A DNA stretch of 64,000 nucleotides from NCBI RefSeq assembly GCF_009026145.1, contig NZ_WBUE01000006.1, forward strand, positions 1 to 64,000, read 5' to 3'. Origin of the DNA: Hyphomicrobium sp. GTDB lineage: Bacteria > Pseudomonadota > Alphaproteobacteria > Rhizobiales > Hyphomicrobiaceae. The notes under the pieces were generated by a model. That model saw nothing but the letters and a program-made list of their open reading frames with translations, ran no database searches and was not told the DNA's origin. Made by a program: the position numbers and the translations under genes. Below, piece after piece: positions 53,751 through 63,811 of this stretch (position 1 is the stretch's first letter; every line of letters starts with the position of its first letter).

Positions 53751-54875
53751 TCACGCGTAGCGCAGGGCGCCCGTGTACTGCACGGCCCAGGTATCACCCT
53801 TGCCCTTGGCCTCCGAGCGCGCCCCTCCGGGCGGCACGATCTCGCCGATGAGGAACGGCGCCTCGCCCGCCTCCTGCAGCGTGCGCACGACCGCTTCCGC
53901 CTCCCCCTTGGCGACGATGAGCACCATGCCGATGCCGCAGTTGAACGTCTTCAGCATTTCTGCGTCGGAAAGGTGTCCCGTCTGCGCCAGCCAGCCGAAC
54001 ACCGCCGGTGCCGCGAACGATGCAAGATCGATGCGTGCCGCCACCGTCTCGGGCAGCACGCGCGGCACGTTCTCCGACAAGCCGCCGCCGGTGATATGGG
54101 CGAGCGCCTTCACCGCCCCGTCGGTGCCGCCCGCCGCTTCGATCGCCGCCAGCACCGGCTTCACGTAGATGCGCGTCGGCGCCAGCAACGCTTCAGCCAC
54201 ACTCTTGCCCGGCTCGAACGGCGCCAGCGCCTCCCAGGCGAGCCCGCTCTCCTTAACGAGGCGGCGCACCAGCGAGTAGCCGTTGGAATGCACCCCCGAG
54301 GAGGCAAGCCCAATGAGCACGTCGCCCACATGGATGTCGCTGCGCGGCAGGATCTCGCCGCGCTCGACGGCGCCGACGGCGAAGCCGGCGAGGTCATAGT
54401 GGCCGGCCTGATACATGCCAGGCATTTCCGCGGTCTCGCCGCCGATGAGCGCGCAGCCGGCCTGCCGGCAGCCATCGGCGATGCCGCCGACAACTACGCG
54501 CGCAGTCTCCACGTCGAGCTTCCCGCAGGCGAAATAGTCGAGGAAAAACAGCGGCTCGGCCCCCTGCACGACGAGATCGTTGACGCACATGGCGACGAGA
54601 TCGATGCCGATGGTGGCGTGCTGTCCGGTGTCGATGGCAATCTTGAGCTTGGTGCCGACGCCGTCGGTGGCCGAAACGAGGACGGGGTCGCGGAAACCCG
54701 CGCCTTTCAGGTCGAACAGCCCCCCGAAGCCGCCGAGATCGGCGTCTGCCCCCGGCCGGCGCGTTGCGCGGGCGAGCGGCTTGATCAGCTCCACCAAGCG
54801 ATTTCCCGCGTCGATATCGACGCCGGCGTCGCGGTAGGTGATGGCCGGGTTGCGTTCCCGATCAGGCTCTGTCAT
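53751..54875 (-). CDS. purM: Phosphoribosylformylglycinamidine cyclo-ligase
   Basis: 374 residues from ATG 54875, with AAGG upstream; an upstream extension to 55112 overlaps the DUF2066 gene and is rejected. PurM makes AIR from FGAM with [53 protein letters not shown] and [11 protein letters not shown] are the family motifs. All are present and the length is normal. It is divergent from the DUF2066 gene. Confidence 0.96.
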   Translation of the reverse strand: MTEPDRERNPAITYRDAGVDIDAGNRLVELIKPLARATRRPGADADLGGFGGLFDLKGAGFRDPVLVSATDGVGTKLKIAIDTGQHATIGIDLVAMCVNDLVVQGAEPLFFLDYFACGKLDVETARVVVGGIADGCRQAGCALIGGETAEMPGMYQAGHYDLAGFAVGAVERGEILPRSDIHVGDVLIGLASSGVHSNGYSLVRRLVKESGLAWEALAPFEPGKSVAEALLAPTRIYVKPVLAAIEAAGGTDGAVKALAHITGGGLSENVPRVLPETVAARIDLASFAAPAVFGWLAQTGHLSDAEMLKTFNCGIGMVLIVAKGEAEAVVRTLQEAGEAPFLIGEIVPPGGARSEAKGKGDTWAVQYTGALRYA

Positions 54876-55008
54876 GTGACCTTGGAACCCAACTTTTGCC
54901 CCCTTTGCCTGCGGGAGATGCGGCGTCCTAGCAGCTTCGGTGGGCGAAGGGCAACTCGCGGCGATTCTGGGCTCATAGCAAGGGCGGCCCCGGGGAGGGA
55001 TAAGGCGC

Positions 55009-56130
55009 GTGCGGCCTGTTCGACTTAGCTTCCTGTGTGCAATGCTGGCCGGCATCCTGATCGGGCCGGGTGCCCTCGCCGCCGGCAACGATGAGGTGTT
55101 CACCGTCGCCAACTATCCCGTGGACGCGCAGGCCGCCAACGCCGTCACGGCCAAGAAGCAGGCGTTGGCCGATGGCCAGCAGGCCGCCTTCCGCTCACTC
55201 CTGAAGCGCCTTGTGCCCGTCACCGACTACGATCGCTTGAAGCGGCTTTCGGGCCTCAAGGCCTCGGGCTTCCTCGAAGGCGTCGCCGTGCGCTCGGAGC
55301 GCAACTCCTCGACCCGCTACATCGCCAGCCTCGACTTTTCCTTCCGCCCCGATAGCGTGCGCGCCGTCCTGCAGCAGGAGGGCATCCCCTTCGTCGAGGA
55401 GCAGGCGCGCGAGATCATAGTCGTGCCCGTCGTGCGCAACGCCGACGGCACTATCGATGCTGGTGCTGCCGTTCGCACCTGGACAGAATCATGGAAGGGG
55501 CTCGACCTCGAGCACACGCTGACTCCCTTCGGCCTGCAGCCGGTAAAGAGCCAGATCCATCCCGATACCCTGAAGCTGGCGGTCGACGGCGGCGGCGGCG
55601 CCGAGCGCATCCTCGCCTCCGAATATTCCTCACCCTACGTCGTGCTTGCCATCGCCGATCCCGATCCGGCAGCCAAGCGCCTGACCGTGACGCTGTCCGG
55701 CATCGATGCCGTCGGGAGCTTCACCCTGCGCCGCAGCTACCGCATCTTCGACGGCGACACCGCCTACGCGATGGAGCTCGCCGCCGTCGTCGGCTTGGGC
55801 GTGCTCGAAGGCCGCTGGAAGGCGCGGAAGGTCCCGCCGCTCGCGGGGTCGGCCTATTCACCCGCCTATTCCTCGTCCTCTTCCGGCGGCGGCACGCAGG
55901 TATCCATGCGCGCGCAGTACCAGAGCCTCGCCGAATGGAGCCAGATGCGCCGCCAGCTCCTCAATCTTCCGGGTGTCGAGGACATGCGCATCGAGGCGGA
56001 ATCGGCGCGCGGGGCGGATCTGACCCTGCGCTACCCGGGGGGCGCCAGCGAGCTCGCTTCGGCCCTTTACGGGCACGGCCTCGCCCTGGAAAATGGCACC
56101 GACCGGCTCATTCTTCGCTCGGCCTACTAG
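55009..56130 (+). CDS. DUF2066 domain protein, secreted
   Basis: 373 residues from GTG 55009. A signal peptide (about residues 1-25, ending ALAAG) is followed by the DUF2066 domain: [39 protein letters not shown], then [18 protein letters not shown]. The family is of unknown function and in this order is linked to purM and hdaA in Hyphomicrobiales. The C-terminal half includes a Ser-rich stretch ([14 protein letters not shown]). Confidence 0.88.
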   Translation: MRPVRLSFLCAMLAGILIGPGALAAGNDEVFTVANYPVDAQAANAVTAKKQALADGQQAAFRSLLKRLVPVTDYDRLKRLSGLKASGFLEGVAVRSERNSSTRYIASLDFSFRPDSVRAVLQQEGIPFVEEQAREIIVVPVVRNADGTIDAGAAVRTWTESWKGLDLEHTLTPFGLQPVKSQIHPDTLKLAVDGGGGAERILASEYSSPYVVLAIADPDPAAKRLTVTLSGIDAVGSFTLRRSYRIFDGDTAYAMELAAVVGLGVLEGRWKARKVPPLAGSAYSPAYSSSSSGGGTQVSMRAQYQSLAEWSQMRRQLLNLPGVEDMRIEAESARGADLTLRYPGGASELASALYGHGLALENGTDRLILRSAY

Positions 56131-56169
56131 GCACCAGGCAAACGCAGCGGCGACAAGCGGCGGGACAAG

Positions 56170-56781
56170 ATGGCGCTAGCGTGTACTACGCTGGCCGAAG
56201 CGGATGGACGGCACGTGGACCGGGCGTTGAACCTTCCCAACTTGATCACGCTGGTGCGGGTGATCCTCGTCCCCGTGGTGTTCTGGCTGCTCATAACTGG
56301 CCAGACCGAGGTCGCCTTTTTTCTGTTCATCATTGCCGGCATCTCGGATGCCGTCGACGGCTACCTCGCCAAGACCTTCGGCTGGCAGACCGAGCTCGGC
56401 GCCTATCTCGATCCACTGGCCGACAAGCTGCTGATCGTCAGCATCTTTCTCGCCCTCGGCGTCGACGGCAAGCTGCCGCTGTGGCTGGTCGTCGCCGTCG
56501 TCTCGCGCGACATCCTCATCGTCATCGCCGTCATGCTGTCGTGGGTGCTGGGCAATCCGGTACGCATCCGCCCGCTCATCGTCTCCAAGGCCAACACGGT
56601 GGCGCAGATCGTGCTGGCGGGAACGGTGCTGGCCGACGAAGGCTTCGGCCTCGGCCTCGCCTGGCCGCGCTTCATCCTTGTCTGGCTCACCGGCGCGCTC
56701 ACTGTCGCTTCGCTGGCTGCCTATTTGCACAGTTGGCTGCTACATATGTCCGGATATGAATCGCCGGATGCGCGCGGCTGA
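56170..56781 (+). CDS. CDP-alcohol phosphatidyltransferase family protein
   Basis: 203 residues, about five membrane segments. The catalytic CDP-alcohol motif is DGYLAK near residues 62-67 with the distal G-x3-D-x3-D (GAYLDPLAD), here with Lys where Arg is usual, a change seen in alphaproteobacteria. NLPNLITLVRVILVPVVFWL is typical of PgsA/cardiolipin-synthase-like members. Phosphatidylglycerol-phosphate or cardiolipin synthesis is likely; the exact product is uncertain. A GTG at 56215 could be the true start. Confidence 0.88.
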   Translation: MALACTTLAEADGRHVDRALNLPNLITLVRVILVPVVFWLLITGQTEVAFFLFIIAGISDAVDGYLAKTFGWQTELGAYLDPLADKLLIVSIFLALGVDGKLPLWLVVAVVSRDILIVIAVMLSWVLGNPVRIRPLIVSKANTVAQIVLAGTVLADEGFGLGLAWPRFILVWLTGALTVASLAAYLHSWLLHMSGYESPDARG

Positions 56782-56830
56782 TCCTGCCGCGACGCCGGGG
56801 TTGGCCAGCGGGCCGAGGGGGCTCGAAGCG

Positions 56831-57967
56831 ATGCGCGTCGAACGTCAGGTGCTGTTCTGGCTGTCCGCGGCGATAGTCCTCGTGCTCCTCATCGCGCTGC
56901 TGCGCGGCATCATCCTGCCGTTCGTCGCCGGCATCGTCATCGCCTACTTCCTCAATCCGGCCGCCGATCGGCTCACACAGTGGGGGCTGCCGCGCGGCGT
57001 CGCCGCCACTGTTATCGTCGCCGCCTTCGGATGTCTCATCGCGGTGGCGCTGATCTTCCTCGTGCCGCTGCTGCTCACCCAGGCGCAGCAGTTCGCCGTC
57101 GCGCTACCCGACGAGATCACGCGCCTGCGCGCCCTTGTCGAGACGTGGGCACGCGAGCGGCTCGGCACGCACTATCCGGAATTCGAGGCCGGCCTCGACC
57201 GTTCTTCGCAAACCCTGGCCGAGAACATGACGAGCCTTGCCGGCTACATCGCCGGATCGCTGTGGAGCCAGGGACGCGCACTGTTCAACTTCCTCTCGCT
57301 GCTGCTCGTCACGCCGCTCGTCGTCTTCTACGTCTTGATCGACTGGCACCCGATGCTGGCTAAGATCGACTCGTGGCTGCCGCGCGCGCACGCGCCCACC
57401 ATCCGTCGCCTCACCAGTGAGGTGAACGACGCCGTCTCCGCCTTCATCCGCGGACAAGGCACCGTGTGCCTCGTGCTCGCCGTCTACTATGCGGTGGCGC
57501 TCGGCACGATGGGGTTGCGCTATGGCCTGCTCGTCGGGCTCGCCACCGGCCTGATGAGCTTCGTGCCGTTCGTCGGCTGGGCGCTCGGCCTCATCACGGC
57601 GACTATCATCGCCATCGTGCAGTTCTGGCCAGAGACCGTGCCGATCCTCACCGTCATCGCCATTTTCGGCATCGCGCAGGTGCTCGACGCCGGCTTCTTG
57701 AGTCCAAACATCGTCGGCTCCAAGATCGGCCTGCATCCCGTGTGGCTGATCTTCTCGCTGTTCGTGTTCAGCTATCTGTTTGGCTTCGTCGGCGTGTTGG
57801 TGGCGGTTCCCATCGCCGCGGCGATCGGCGTGCTGGTGCGCTTTGCATTGAAGATCTACCTGGCGAGCCCCGTCTATAGTGGCGTTGCGCCGGGCGAGCC
57901 GCCGGCGCCGGTGCCGCCCACAGCGGCCAACTCGGCGCCGCCGCTGCAGAAGCCAGTTTCGCCGTAA
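56831..57967 (+). CDS. AI-2E family transporter (PerM-like)
   Basis: 378 residues from ATG 56831; ATG 56756 would add 25 residues and overlap the previous gene. About eight membrane segments surround a soluble region near residues 75-150. The family patch GLMSFVPFVGWALGLI and the C-terminal PNIVGSKIGLHPVWLIFSL fit PerM/AI-2E exporters. The substrate is unknown, and a role in autoinducer transport should not be assumed. The C-terminal tail is Pro-rich. Confidence 0.88.
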   Translation: MRVERQVLFWLSAAIVLVLLIALLRGIILPFVAGIVIAYFLNPAADRLTQWGLPRGVAATVIVAAFGCLIAVALIFLVPLLLTQAQQFAVALPDEITRLRALVETWARERLGTHYPEFEAGLDRSSQTLAENMTSLAGYIAGSLWSQGRALFNFLSLLLVTPLVVFYVLIDWHPMLAKIDSWLPRAHAPTIRRLTSEVNDAVSAFIRGQGTVCLVLAVYYAVALGTMGLRYGLLVGLATGLMSFVPFVGWALGLITATIIAIVQFWPETVPILTVIAIFGIAQVLDAGFLSPNIVGSKIGLHPVWLIFSLFVFSYLFGFVGVLVAVPIAAAIGVLVRFALKIYLASPVYSGVAPGEPPAPVPPTAANSAPPLQKPVSP

Positions 57968-57989
57968 TCATCCGCGATCACACGTTGGC

Positions 57990-58676
57990 ATGACCGCCTC
58001 TCCGCGCCAGCTCGTCTTCGACCTCGCCCACCGGCAAGCGCTGGGGGCGGAGGATTTCCTTGTCAGCCGCTCCAACGCCGCCGCCGTCGAAATGATCGAC
58101 CGGTGGCCCAACTGGCCGCATCCAGCCTCCATGGTCGCCGGGCCGCAAGGGTCGGGCAAAAGCCATCTCGCCAATGTGTGGCGCCTGCGCTCCGCCGCCG
58201 CGCTGCTCTCCGCCGGCGCGCTGGATGACGCCGCCGTTGCCTGCCTCAGCGATGGTGGAGCCCTCGTCGTCGAGGACCTCGACCGCGGCATCGCCGATGA
58301 AAAGGCCCTCTTCCACTTGCTCAACCGCGCCCGCGAGAGCAAACTTTCGGTGCTGCTCACCTCGCGCATTCCACCGGGCGAGCAGCAATTCCGCATCCCC
58401 GATCTGCGCTCGCGCCTGCGCGCGCTGCCCATCGTGGAGGTGCAGCCGCCGGACGAGGCCCTCCTCAAGGCGGTGCTCGTGAAGCTGTTTGCCGATCGCC
58501 AGCTGAATGTGGAGCCGGCCGTGATCGACTACCTGAGCGTGCGCATGGAGCGGTCGATGGCAGCGGCCAATCGCGTCGTCGCTACGGTCGACCGGCTGGC
58601 GCTCGCTAAGCACCGGAAGGTGACGCGGCCGCTGGCTGCAGAGGCGCTCGCTAGCCTTGGCGAGAGCCGTGAATAA
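57990..58676 (+). CDS. hdaA: DnaA-like replication control protein HdaA
   Basis: 228 residues. The AAA+ core has Walker A GPQGSGKSHLA near residues 51-61 and the Walker B-like VVEDLDRG, and it lacks the DnaA C-terminal DNA-binding domain. The N-terminus RQLVFDLAHRQALGAEDFLV, with the clamp-binding QLVFDL, is typical of Hda. In alphaproteobacteria HdaA inactivates DnaA-ATP together with the sliding clamp. It stands 22 bp after the AI-2E gene and is followed by composite element C and ppk. Confidence 0.93.
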   Translation: MTASPRQLVFDLAHRQALGAEDFLVSRSNAAAVEMIDRWPNWPHPASMVAGPQGSGKSHLANVWRLRSAAALLSAGALDDAAVACLSDGGALVVEDLDRGIADEKALFHLLNRARESKLSVLLTSRIPPGEQQFRIPDLRSRLRALPIVEVQPPDEALLKAVLVKLFADRQLNVEPAVIDYLSVRMERSMAAANRVVATVDRLALAKHRKVTRPLAAEALASLGESRE

Positions 58677-58720
58677 CAAGTTTTCAACGCCCGCCGTGGC
58701 GAGCATGTCATATTTGTGAC

Positions 58721-58888
58721 CTAGTGTCCCGATTGCGAAGTTCGCCAGAGTTCTCGGCCGGGACGAGGAGCGAACTTCGCAATCATGAGGGACACTAGAA
58801 AGTATAGACTTGCTAGTGTGATCCAGATCGAGAAATTCGCTCGACACCGCGCCGTTGATGATGGCGAATTTCTCGATCATCACACTAG
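58721..58888. repeat. Composite paired-hairpin element, copy C
   Basis: Hairpin C1 (58721-58798, 78 bp) has ends CTAGTGTCCC / GGGACACTAG and inner arms GATTGCGAAGTTCGC / GCGAACTTCGCAATC. After a 14-bp spacer, hairpin C2 (58813-58888, 76 bp) has ends CTAGTGTGAT / ATCACACTAG and arms GATCGAGAAATTCGC / GCGAATTTCTCGATC. The hairpins have the same lengths as A2 (78) and A1 (76). The unit aligns with the reverse complement of copy A, with matching spacers. It ends 42 nt before the ppk start, so it is probably inside the ppk leader if the promoter lies upstream. Confidence 0.9.
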
Positions 58889-58930
58889 CGTTCCTCCGCT
58901 CAATCGATGGGCGGCGGCGAGGATAATCAG

Positions 58931-61123
58931 ATGGCGAGCGCGAGGAACAAGGTGCGCGAGAAGGCAGTCGTACGCAAAGAGGCGATCGAGCCGCCGCCGC
59001 AGGGGCCGGCCCGCTTCTACAATCGCGAGCTGTCGTGGCTGCAGTTCAACCGTCGCGTCCTCGAGGAGGCGCAGAACGAGCGCCACCCGCTGCTCGAGCG
59101 ACTGCGCTTTCTGTCGATCTCGGCCTCGAACCTCGACGAGTTCTACATGGTGCGCGTCGCCGGCATCTACGGCCAGATCGCTGCCGGCGTGCAGACGCTG
59201 TCGAACGACGGGCTCAACCCGGCGCAACAGCTGCGCGCCATCAACCGCTTTGCCGCCGGCCTGGTCGCCGACAAGCAGGCATGCTGGCGCACCATCAAGG
59301 CAGAGATGGCGCAAACCGGCATTCACATCCTCGAGCCGGGCGATTTGAAGCCCGCCGAGAAGAGCTGGCTGCAGCGCCTGTTCCTCACCCACATCTTCCC
59401 CATTCTGACCCCCATCGCCGTCGATCCGGCGCATCCCTTCCCGTTCATTCTCAACAAGGGTCTCACCATCGCCGTCGAGATGCTGCGCGAAAGCGACTCT
59501 AAGGCGATGAATGGCCTCATCCCCATCCCCGGACAGCTCGAGCGCTTCATCCGCCTCGGCGGCACCGATGCCGAGCACAAGGACCTGCGCTTCATCCGGC
59601 TGGAGACGATGATCGGCCTCTTCATCTCCGAGTTGTTCCCCGGCTTTCAGATCAAGAGCCAGGGCGCGTTCCGGGTGCTGCGCGACAGCGATATCGAGAT
59701 CCAGGAGGAAGCCGAGGACCTGGTGCGCTCGTTCGAATCGGCGCTGAAGCGTCGCCGCCGCGGCCACGTGATCCGCCTCGAGCTCGAAGCGGCGATGCCG
59801 AACCGGCTGAAGAAGTTCGTCGTCGAGGAGCTGGAGGTCGGCGAGGACGCGGTGTTCGTCAAGGACGGCCTCTTGGCTCTCGCCGACACCGCGCAGCTCA
59901 TCGTCGGCGACCGGCCTGACCTGCTGTTCAAGCCCTTCAACAGCCGCTTCCCCGAGCGCATCCGCGAGTTCAACGGCGATTGCTTCGCCGCCGTGCGCAA
60001 GAAGGACATCATCGTCCATCACCCCTACGAATCGTTCGATGTCGTCGTGCAGTACCTGCGCCAGGCGGTCGCCGACCCGAACGTCATGGCCATCAAGTGG
60101 ACGCTCTATCGCACCTCGCGCGACAGCCCCATCGTGCAGGCGCTGAAGGAGGCGGTGGAGGCCGGCAAGTCGGTCACCGCCGTCGTCGAATTGAAGGCGC
60201 GCTTCGACGAGGCGGCCAACATTCGTTGGGCGCGCGACCTGGAAAATGCCGGCGTGCACGTCGTCTACGGCTTCATCGAATTGAAGACGCACGCCAAGCT
60301 CGGCATCATCGTGCGCCGCGAAGGCTCGGAGCTGACGAGCTACTGCCACATCGGCACCGGCAACTACCACCCGCAAACGGCGCGCGTTTACACCGACCTG
60401 TCGCTGTTCACCACCGATCCGGCCATCGCCCGCGACGTGACGCGCATCTTGAACTTCGTCACCGGCTACGGCGAGCCGGCCGAGCTGGAAGCGATGGCAG
60501 CCAGCCCGCATGGCATCCGCCAGCGAATCGTCGCACATATCCGGGAAGAGATAGAGCACGCCCAAGCAGGGCGGCCGGCGGCGATTTGGATGAAGATGAA
60601 TGCCCTCGTCGACAGCCAGATCATCTCCATGCTCTACGAGGCGAGCCAGGCGGGCGTCGAAATCGATCTCGTCGTGCGCGGCGTCTGCTGCCTGCGGCCG
60701 GGAATCCCCGGGCTCTCCGACAACATTCGCGTCAAGAGCATCATCGGCCGCTTCCTCGAGCACGCGCGCATTTACTGTTTCGGGCGCGGCCAGGGGTTGC
60801 CTTCCCCGAAAGCAGCCGTCTACATCAGCTCGGCCGACATGATGCCGCGCAACCTCGATCGTCGCGTGGAGGCCATGGTGCCGATCATGAACCCGACCGT
60901 GCACGAGCAAGTGCTGGATCAGATCATGGTCGCCAACCTCAAGGACAACCAGCAGAGCTGGAGCATAGAGTCGGATGGGTCCTCGGAGCGCATTCATCCG
61001 GCCAAGGGAGAAGAAGCCTTCAACGCCCACCAATACTTCCTCACCAACCCGAGCCTCTCGGGCCGAGGGCAGGCGCTCAAGGAGAACTTCCCGCCTCGCT
61101 TCAGCATGCTTGCCAAAGACTGA
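58931..61123 (+). CDS. ppk: Polyphosphate kinase 1
   Basis: 730 residues from ATG 58931, with GAGG upstream; ATG 58907 lacks an RBS. Ppk1 makes polyphosphate from ATP at the membrane. [19 protein letters not shown] starts the N domain, the catalytic phosphohistidine region is [14 protein letters not shown], the second conserved His lies in [17 protein letters not shown], and [13 protein letters not shown] follows. Length and key residues are normal. It is followed 27 bp later by ppx, so synthesis and breakdown enzymes are co-encoded. Composite element C lies in its leader. Confidence 0.97.
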   Translation: MASARNKVREKAVVRKEAIEPPPQGPARFYNRELSWLQFNRRVLEEAQNERHPLLERLRFLSISASNLDEFYMVRVAGIYGQIAAGVQTLSNDGLNPAQQLRAINRFAAGLVADKQACWRTIKAEMAQTGIHILEPGDLKPAEKSWLQRLFLTHIFPILTPIAVDPAHPFPFILNKGLTIAVEMLRESDSKAMNGLIPIPGQLERFIRLGGTDAEHKDLRFIRLETMIGLFISELFPGFQIKSQGAFRVLRDSDIEIQEEAEDLVRSFESALKRRRRGHVIRLELEAAMPNRLKKFVVEELEVGEDAVFVKDGLLALADTAQLIVGDRPDLLFKPFNSRFPERIREFNGDCFAAVRKKDIIVHHPYESFDVVVQYLRQAVADPNVMAIKWTLYRTSRDSPIVQALKEAVEAGKSVTAVVELKARFDEAANIRWARDLENAGVHVVYGFIELKTHAKLGIIVRREGSELTSYCHIGTGNYHPQTARVYTDLSLFTTDPAIARDVTRILNFVTGYGEPAELEAMAASPHGIRQRIVAHIREEIEHAQAGRPAAIWMKMNALVDSQIISMLYEASQAGVEIDLVVRGVCCLRPGIPGLSDNIRVKSIIGRFLEHARIYCFGRGQGLPSPKAAVYISSADMMPRNLDRRVEAMVPIMNPTVHEQVLDQIMVANLKDNQQSWSIESDGSSERIHPAKGEEAFNAHQYFLTNPSLSGRGQALKENFPPRFSMLAKD

Positions 61124-61150
61124 CGCCAAGAGACGGATCAGGGGCTGCAT

Positions 61151-62689
61151 TTGACCAGCTTGGAGCGGTTGTTCGGCGAGCAGAGCCGGGTTCACGAGCT
61201 CGAGCCCATTGGGGTCATCGATATCGGCTCCAACTCCGTGCGCCTCGTCGTCTACGAGGGCGCAGTGCGCGCGCCGACGCCGGTATTCAACGAAAAGGTG
61301 TTGTGCGGCCTCGGGCGCGATATCGCCTCGACGGGGCGGCTCGGCAGCGAGGCCATCGAGCGGACGCTGGCCGCGCTTACGCGTTTCCGCTCCATCACCC
61401 GCATCCTCGAGGTGAAGAACGTGCGCGCCTTCGCCACCGCCGCCGTGCGCGAGGCCGAGGACGGCGCCGAGTTCATCGCCCGCGCCGAGAAGGCGCTCGG
61501 CATTCGCATCGAGGTCCTGTCCGGCGAGAAGGAAGCCAAGCTCGTCGCCCAGGGCATCATGATGGGCTTCGTTGCCCCCGACGGCGTTGCCGGCGACCTC
61601 GGCGGTGGCAGTCTCGAGTTGATCGACATCGCCTCCGATCGCCTGAAGCAGGCTTCGACCTTGCCCGTCGGCGGCCTGCGGCTCATCGATGCCACCGGCA
61701 ACAAGATCGAGAAGGCGCAGCCGCTGATCGACGAGGCGATCGCGCAGGTGCCGTGGCTGAGCCAGGGCGCGGGGCACCCGTTCTATGCCGTCGGCGGAAG
61801 CTGGCGGGCCATCGCGCGTCTGCACATGGAGCAGACCAACTATCCGCTGCACGTCACGCACGGCTACGCGATCCCGACGCTCGAGGCCATCGCCTTCTGC
61901 GAGTTCCTGCGCAAGACCAAGAAGCTCTCCGGCATGTCGGGCTTCGACGAGCTGGCCAAGGCGCGGCGCGAGGTGCTCCCCTACGGCGCCCTGGTGCTCG
62001 AGCGGCTCCTAAAGACGCTCAATCCGAGCGAGGTCATCTTCTCCATCTTCGGCATCCGCGAGGGTCTGATCTACTCGCTGCTCCCGGCGCATGAGCGCCG
62101 CAAGGATCCATTGCTGTCGTTCTGCGCCGAGTACGCCAGCCTGCGTTCGCGCTCCGTCGAGCACGCCTGGGAGCTGTGTAAGTGGACCGACCCCTTGTTC
62201 GAGCCGCCCGGCCCTAAGGAGACTCCCGAGGAGCGCCGCCTGCGCTATGCTGCCTGCCTCATCTCCGACATCGGCTGGCGCGAGCATCCCGACTACCGCG
62301 GCGAGCAGAGCCTCAACCTCCTGGCGCACGCCGGCCTGTCCGGCATCGACCACCCGGGCCGCGTGTTTCTGGCGCTTGCCATCTTCTACCGCCACGTCGG
62401 CGCCAGCCAGGAGCACGCCGCGGAGCTGTCGGAGCGGCTGAAAAGCCTCATGTCCAAGCGCGCCCAGAAGCGGGCGCGCATCGTCGCTGCCGCGGTGCGC
62501 ACCGCCCACATGCTGTCAGTCGGGGTTCCGGGCGTCATCGACGAGACGCCGCTCAGCTACGACGGCGACAAGCTCGTCCTCACCATCCCCAAGTCGTACG
62601 CCGGGCTCGACGGCGAGCGCCTGCGCCGCCGCTTCGAAACGCTGGCGCAGCTCGTGGAGAAGGTGCCGGAAATCCGCATCGGCCGGTGA
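61151..62689 (+). CDS. ppx: Exopolyphosphatase / GppA-type phosphatase
   Basis: 512 residues from TTG 61151 with AGGGGC upstream. The ASKHA-fold phosphate loops are visible: IGVIDIGSNSVRLVVYEG near residues 20-37 and GVAGDLGGGSLELIDI near 142-157, then PVGGLRLIDA. The C-terminal part is the HD-like helical domain (GLSGIDHPGRVFLALAIFY). It hydrolyses polyphosphate or pppGpp. It is co-directional with ppk, which is the usual arrangement in this order. Confidence 0.95.
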   Translation: MTSLERLFGEQSRVHELEPIGVIDIGSNSVRLVVYEGAVRAPTPVFNEKVLCGLGRDIASTGRLGSEAIERTLAALTRFRSITRILEVKNVRAFATAAVREAEDGAEFIARAEKALGIRIEVLSGEKEAKLVAQGIMMGFVAPDGVAGDLGGGSLELIDIASDRLKQASTLPVGGLRLIDATGNKIEKAQPLIDEAIAQVPWLSQGAGHPFYAVGGSWRAIARLHMEQTNYPLHVTHGYAIPTLEAIAFCEFLRKTKKLSGMSGFDELAKARREVLPYGALVLERLLKTLNPSEVIFSIFGIREGLIYSLLPAHERRKDPLLSFCAEYASLRSRSVEHAWELCKWTDPLFEPPGPKETPEERRLRYAACLISDIGWREHPDYRGEQSLNLLAHAGLSGIDHPGRVFLALAIFYRHVGASQEHAAELSERLKSLMSKRAQKRARIVAAAVRTAHMLSVGVPGVIDETPLSYDGDKLVLTIPKSYAGLDGERLRRRFETLAQLVEKVPEIRIGR

Positions 62690-62785
62690 GCAACCATTGC
62701 CGGCGGCCTGTCGCCGCCATATTTCCTGCTAAACTGAGGCGTGCTGGTCGCGGGGGGCCGGCGTTGGGGACAGGACGTTTGCGCA

Positions 62786-63688
62786 ATGGCCGATGATCCG
62801 TATGCCACCCTGGGCGTGCCCAAAAGCGCCTCGGACGAGGACATCCGCCGCGCCTTCCGCAAGCTCGCCAAGGAGCTACACCCCGACATCTCCAAGGGTA
62901 ACGAGGAACGCTTCAAGAAGGTGTCCTCGGCCTACGAAATCCTCGGCGACCCCGAGAAGCGCCGCGCCTACGACCGCGGCGAGATCGACGGGCGCGGCGA
63001 GCCGCGCCATGCGGGCTTTCGGCACTATGCGCGCGGCGCACGCGCCGGTGCTGGCGCCGGTGCGGGCGGTCCCTTCGACGAGTTCGGCTTCGGCGACATC
63101 TTTTCCGACATCTTCGGCGGCGTCGGCTCGCGGGCTGGTGGGAGACCCAACTTCGTCTCCAAGGGGCATGATGTCCGCTACACGCTGGAGGTGGATTTCC
63201 TCGAGGCGGCCTCCGGCGCCACCAAGCGTGTGACGCTGCCCGGTGGCGGCACGCTCGACCTCAACGTGCCGGCGGCCGTCACCGACGGTCAGGTGCTGCG
63301 CTTGAAGGGCAAAGGGCAGCGCGGCGCCGGCGGCGCCGAGCCGGGCGATGCACTGATCGAGATCCGCGTGCGCCCGCACGCGCTCTTCAAGCGCGAGGAC
63401 GACGACATCCTCGTGGAGGTGCCGATCACCATCGACGAGGCGGTGCTCGGCGCCAAGGTCGAGGTGCCGACCATCTCGGGGCGCGTGCAGCTCACCATCC
63501 CCAAGGGTACGAGCTCGGGGCGCGTATTCCGCTTGAAGGGTAAGGGCGTCAAGAGCGCCGGCCGCGCCGAAGCCGGCGATCAACTGGTCACGGTCAAGAT
63601 CGTGCTGCCCGAGACGGTCGACGACACGCTCGCCTACTTCTTCTCCGAGTGGCGGCAGAAGAACCGCTACGACCCCGGCCGCAAGTAA
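62786..63688 (+). CDS. DnaJ-like co-chaperone (CbpA type)
   Basis: 300 residues from ATG 62786. The J domain opens DPYATLGVPKSASDEDIRRA with HPD in LAKELHPDISKG, a Gly/Ala-rich linker (with GAGAGAGG and FGFGDIFSDIFGG) follows, and the C-terminal substrate-binding domains start at DVRYTLEVDFLEAASG. There is no zinc-finger domain (no CxxCxGxG), so it is the CbpA/DnaJ class II type. It is followed by a strong hairpin and the convergent rnd. Confidence 0.93.
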   Translation: MADDPYATLGVPKSASDEDIRRAFRKLAKELHPDISKGNEERFKKVSSAYEILGDPEKRRAYDRGEIDGRGEPRHAGFRHYARGARAGAGAGAGGPFDEFGFGDIFSDIFGGVGSRAGGRPNFVSKGHDVRYTLEVDFLEAASGATKRVTLPGGGTLDLNVPAAVTDGQVLRLKGKGQRGAGGAEPGDALIEIRVRPHALFKREDDDILVEVPITIDEAVLGAKVEVPTISGRVQLTIPKGTSSGRVFRLKGKGVKSAGRAEAGDQLVTVKIVLPETVDDTLAYFFSEWRQKNRYDPGRK

Positions 63689-63747
63689 GAAGCAGTGGGC
63701 GTTTGCGCGTGCGACAGTGCTTCGCGCGTAATGCTTCGGCCTAGCCC

Positions 63748-63773
63748 GTCATGGCCGCCTTAGCGGCCATGAC
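63748..63773. terminator. Strong hairpin between the convergent dnaJ-like and rnd genes
   Basis: An 11-bp perfect stem GTCATGGCCGC (63748-63758) / GCGGCCATGAC (63763-63773) with a 4-nt loop. It lies between the two stops (63688 and 63812) and could serve both strands. There is no T run on either side. Confidence 0.45.
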
Positions 63774-63811
63774 TAGCGCGGACGATGAGCCCATCGCCCG
63801 CTGCCGACGGA

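Noticed and set aside
58880..61861. A 993-residue open frame antisense to ppk and ppx
   Set aside because: It mirrors two well-supported genes, is low-complexity in composition and has no domain. Long antisense frames are expected at this GC content.
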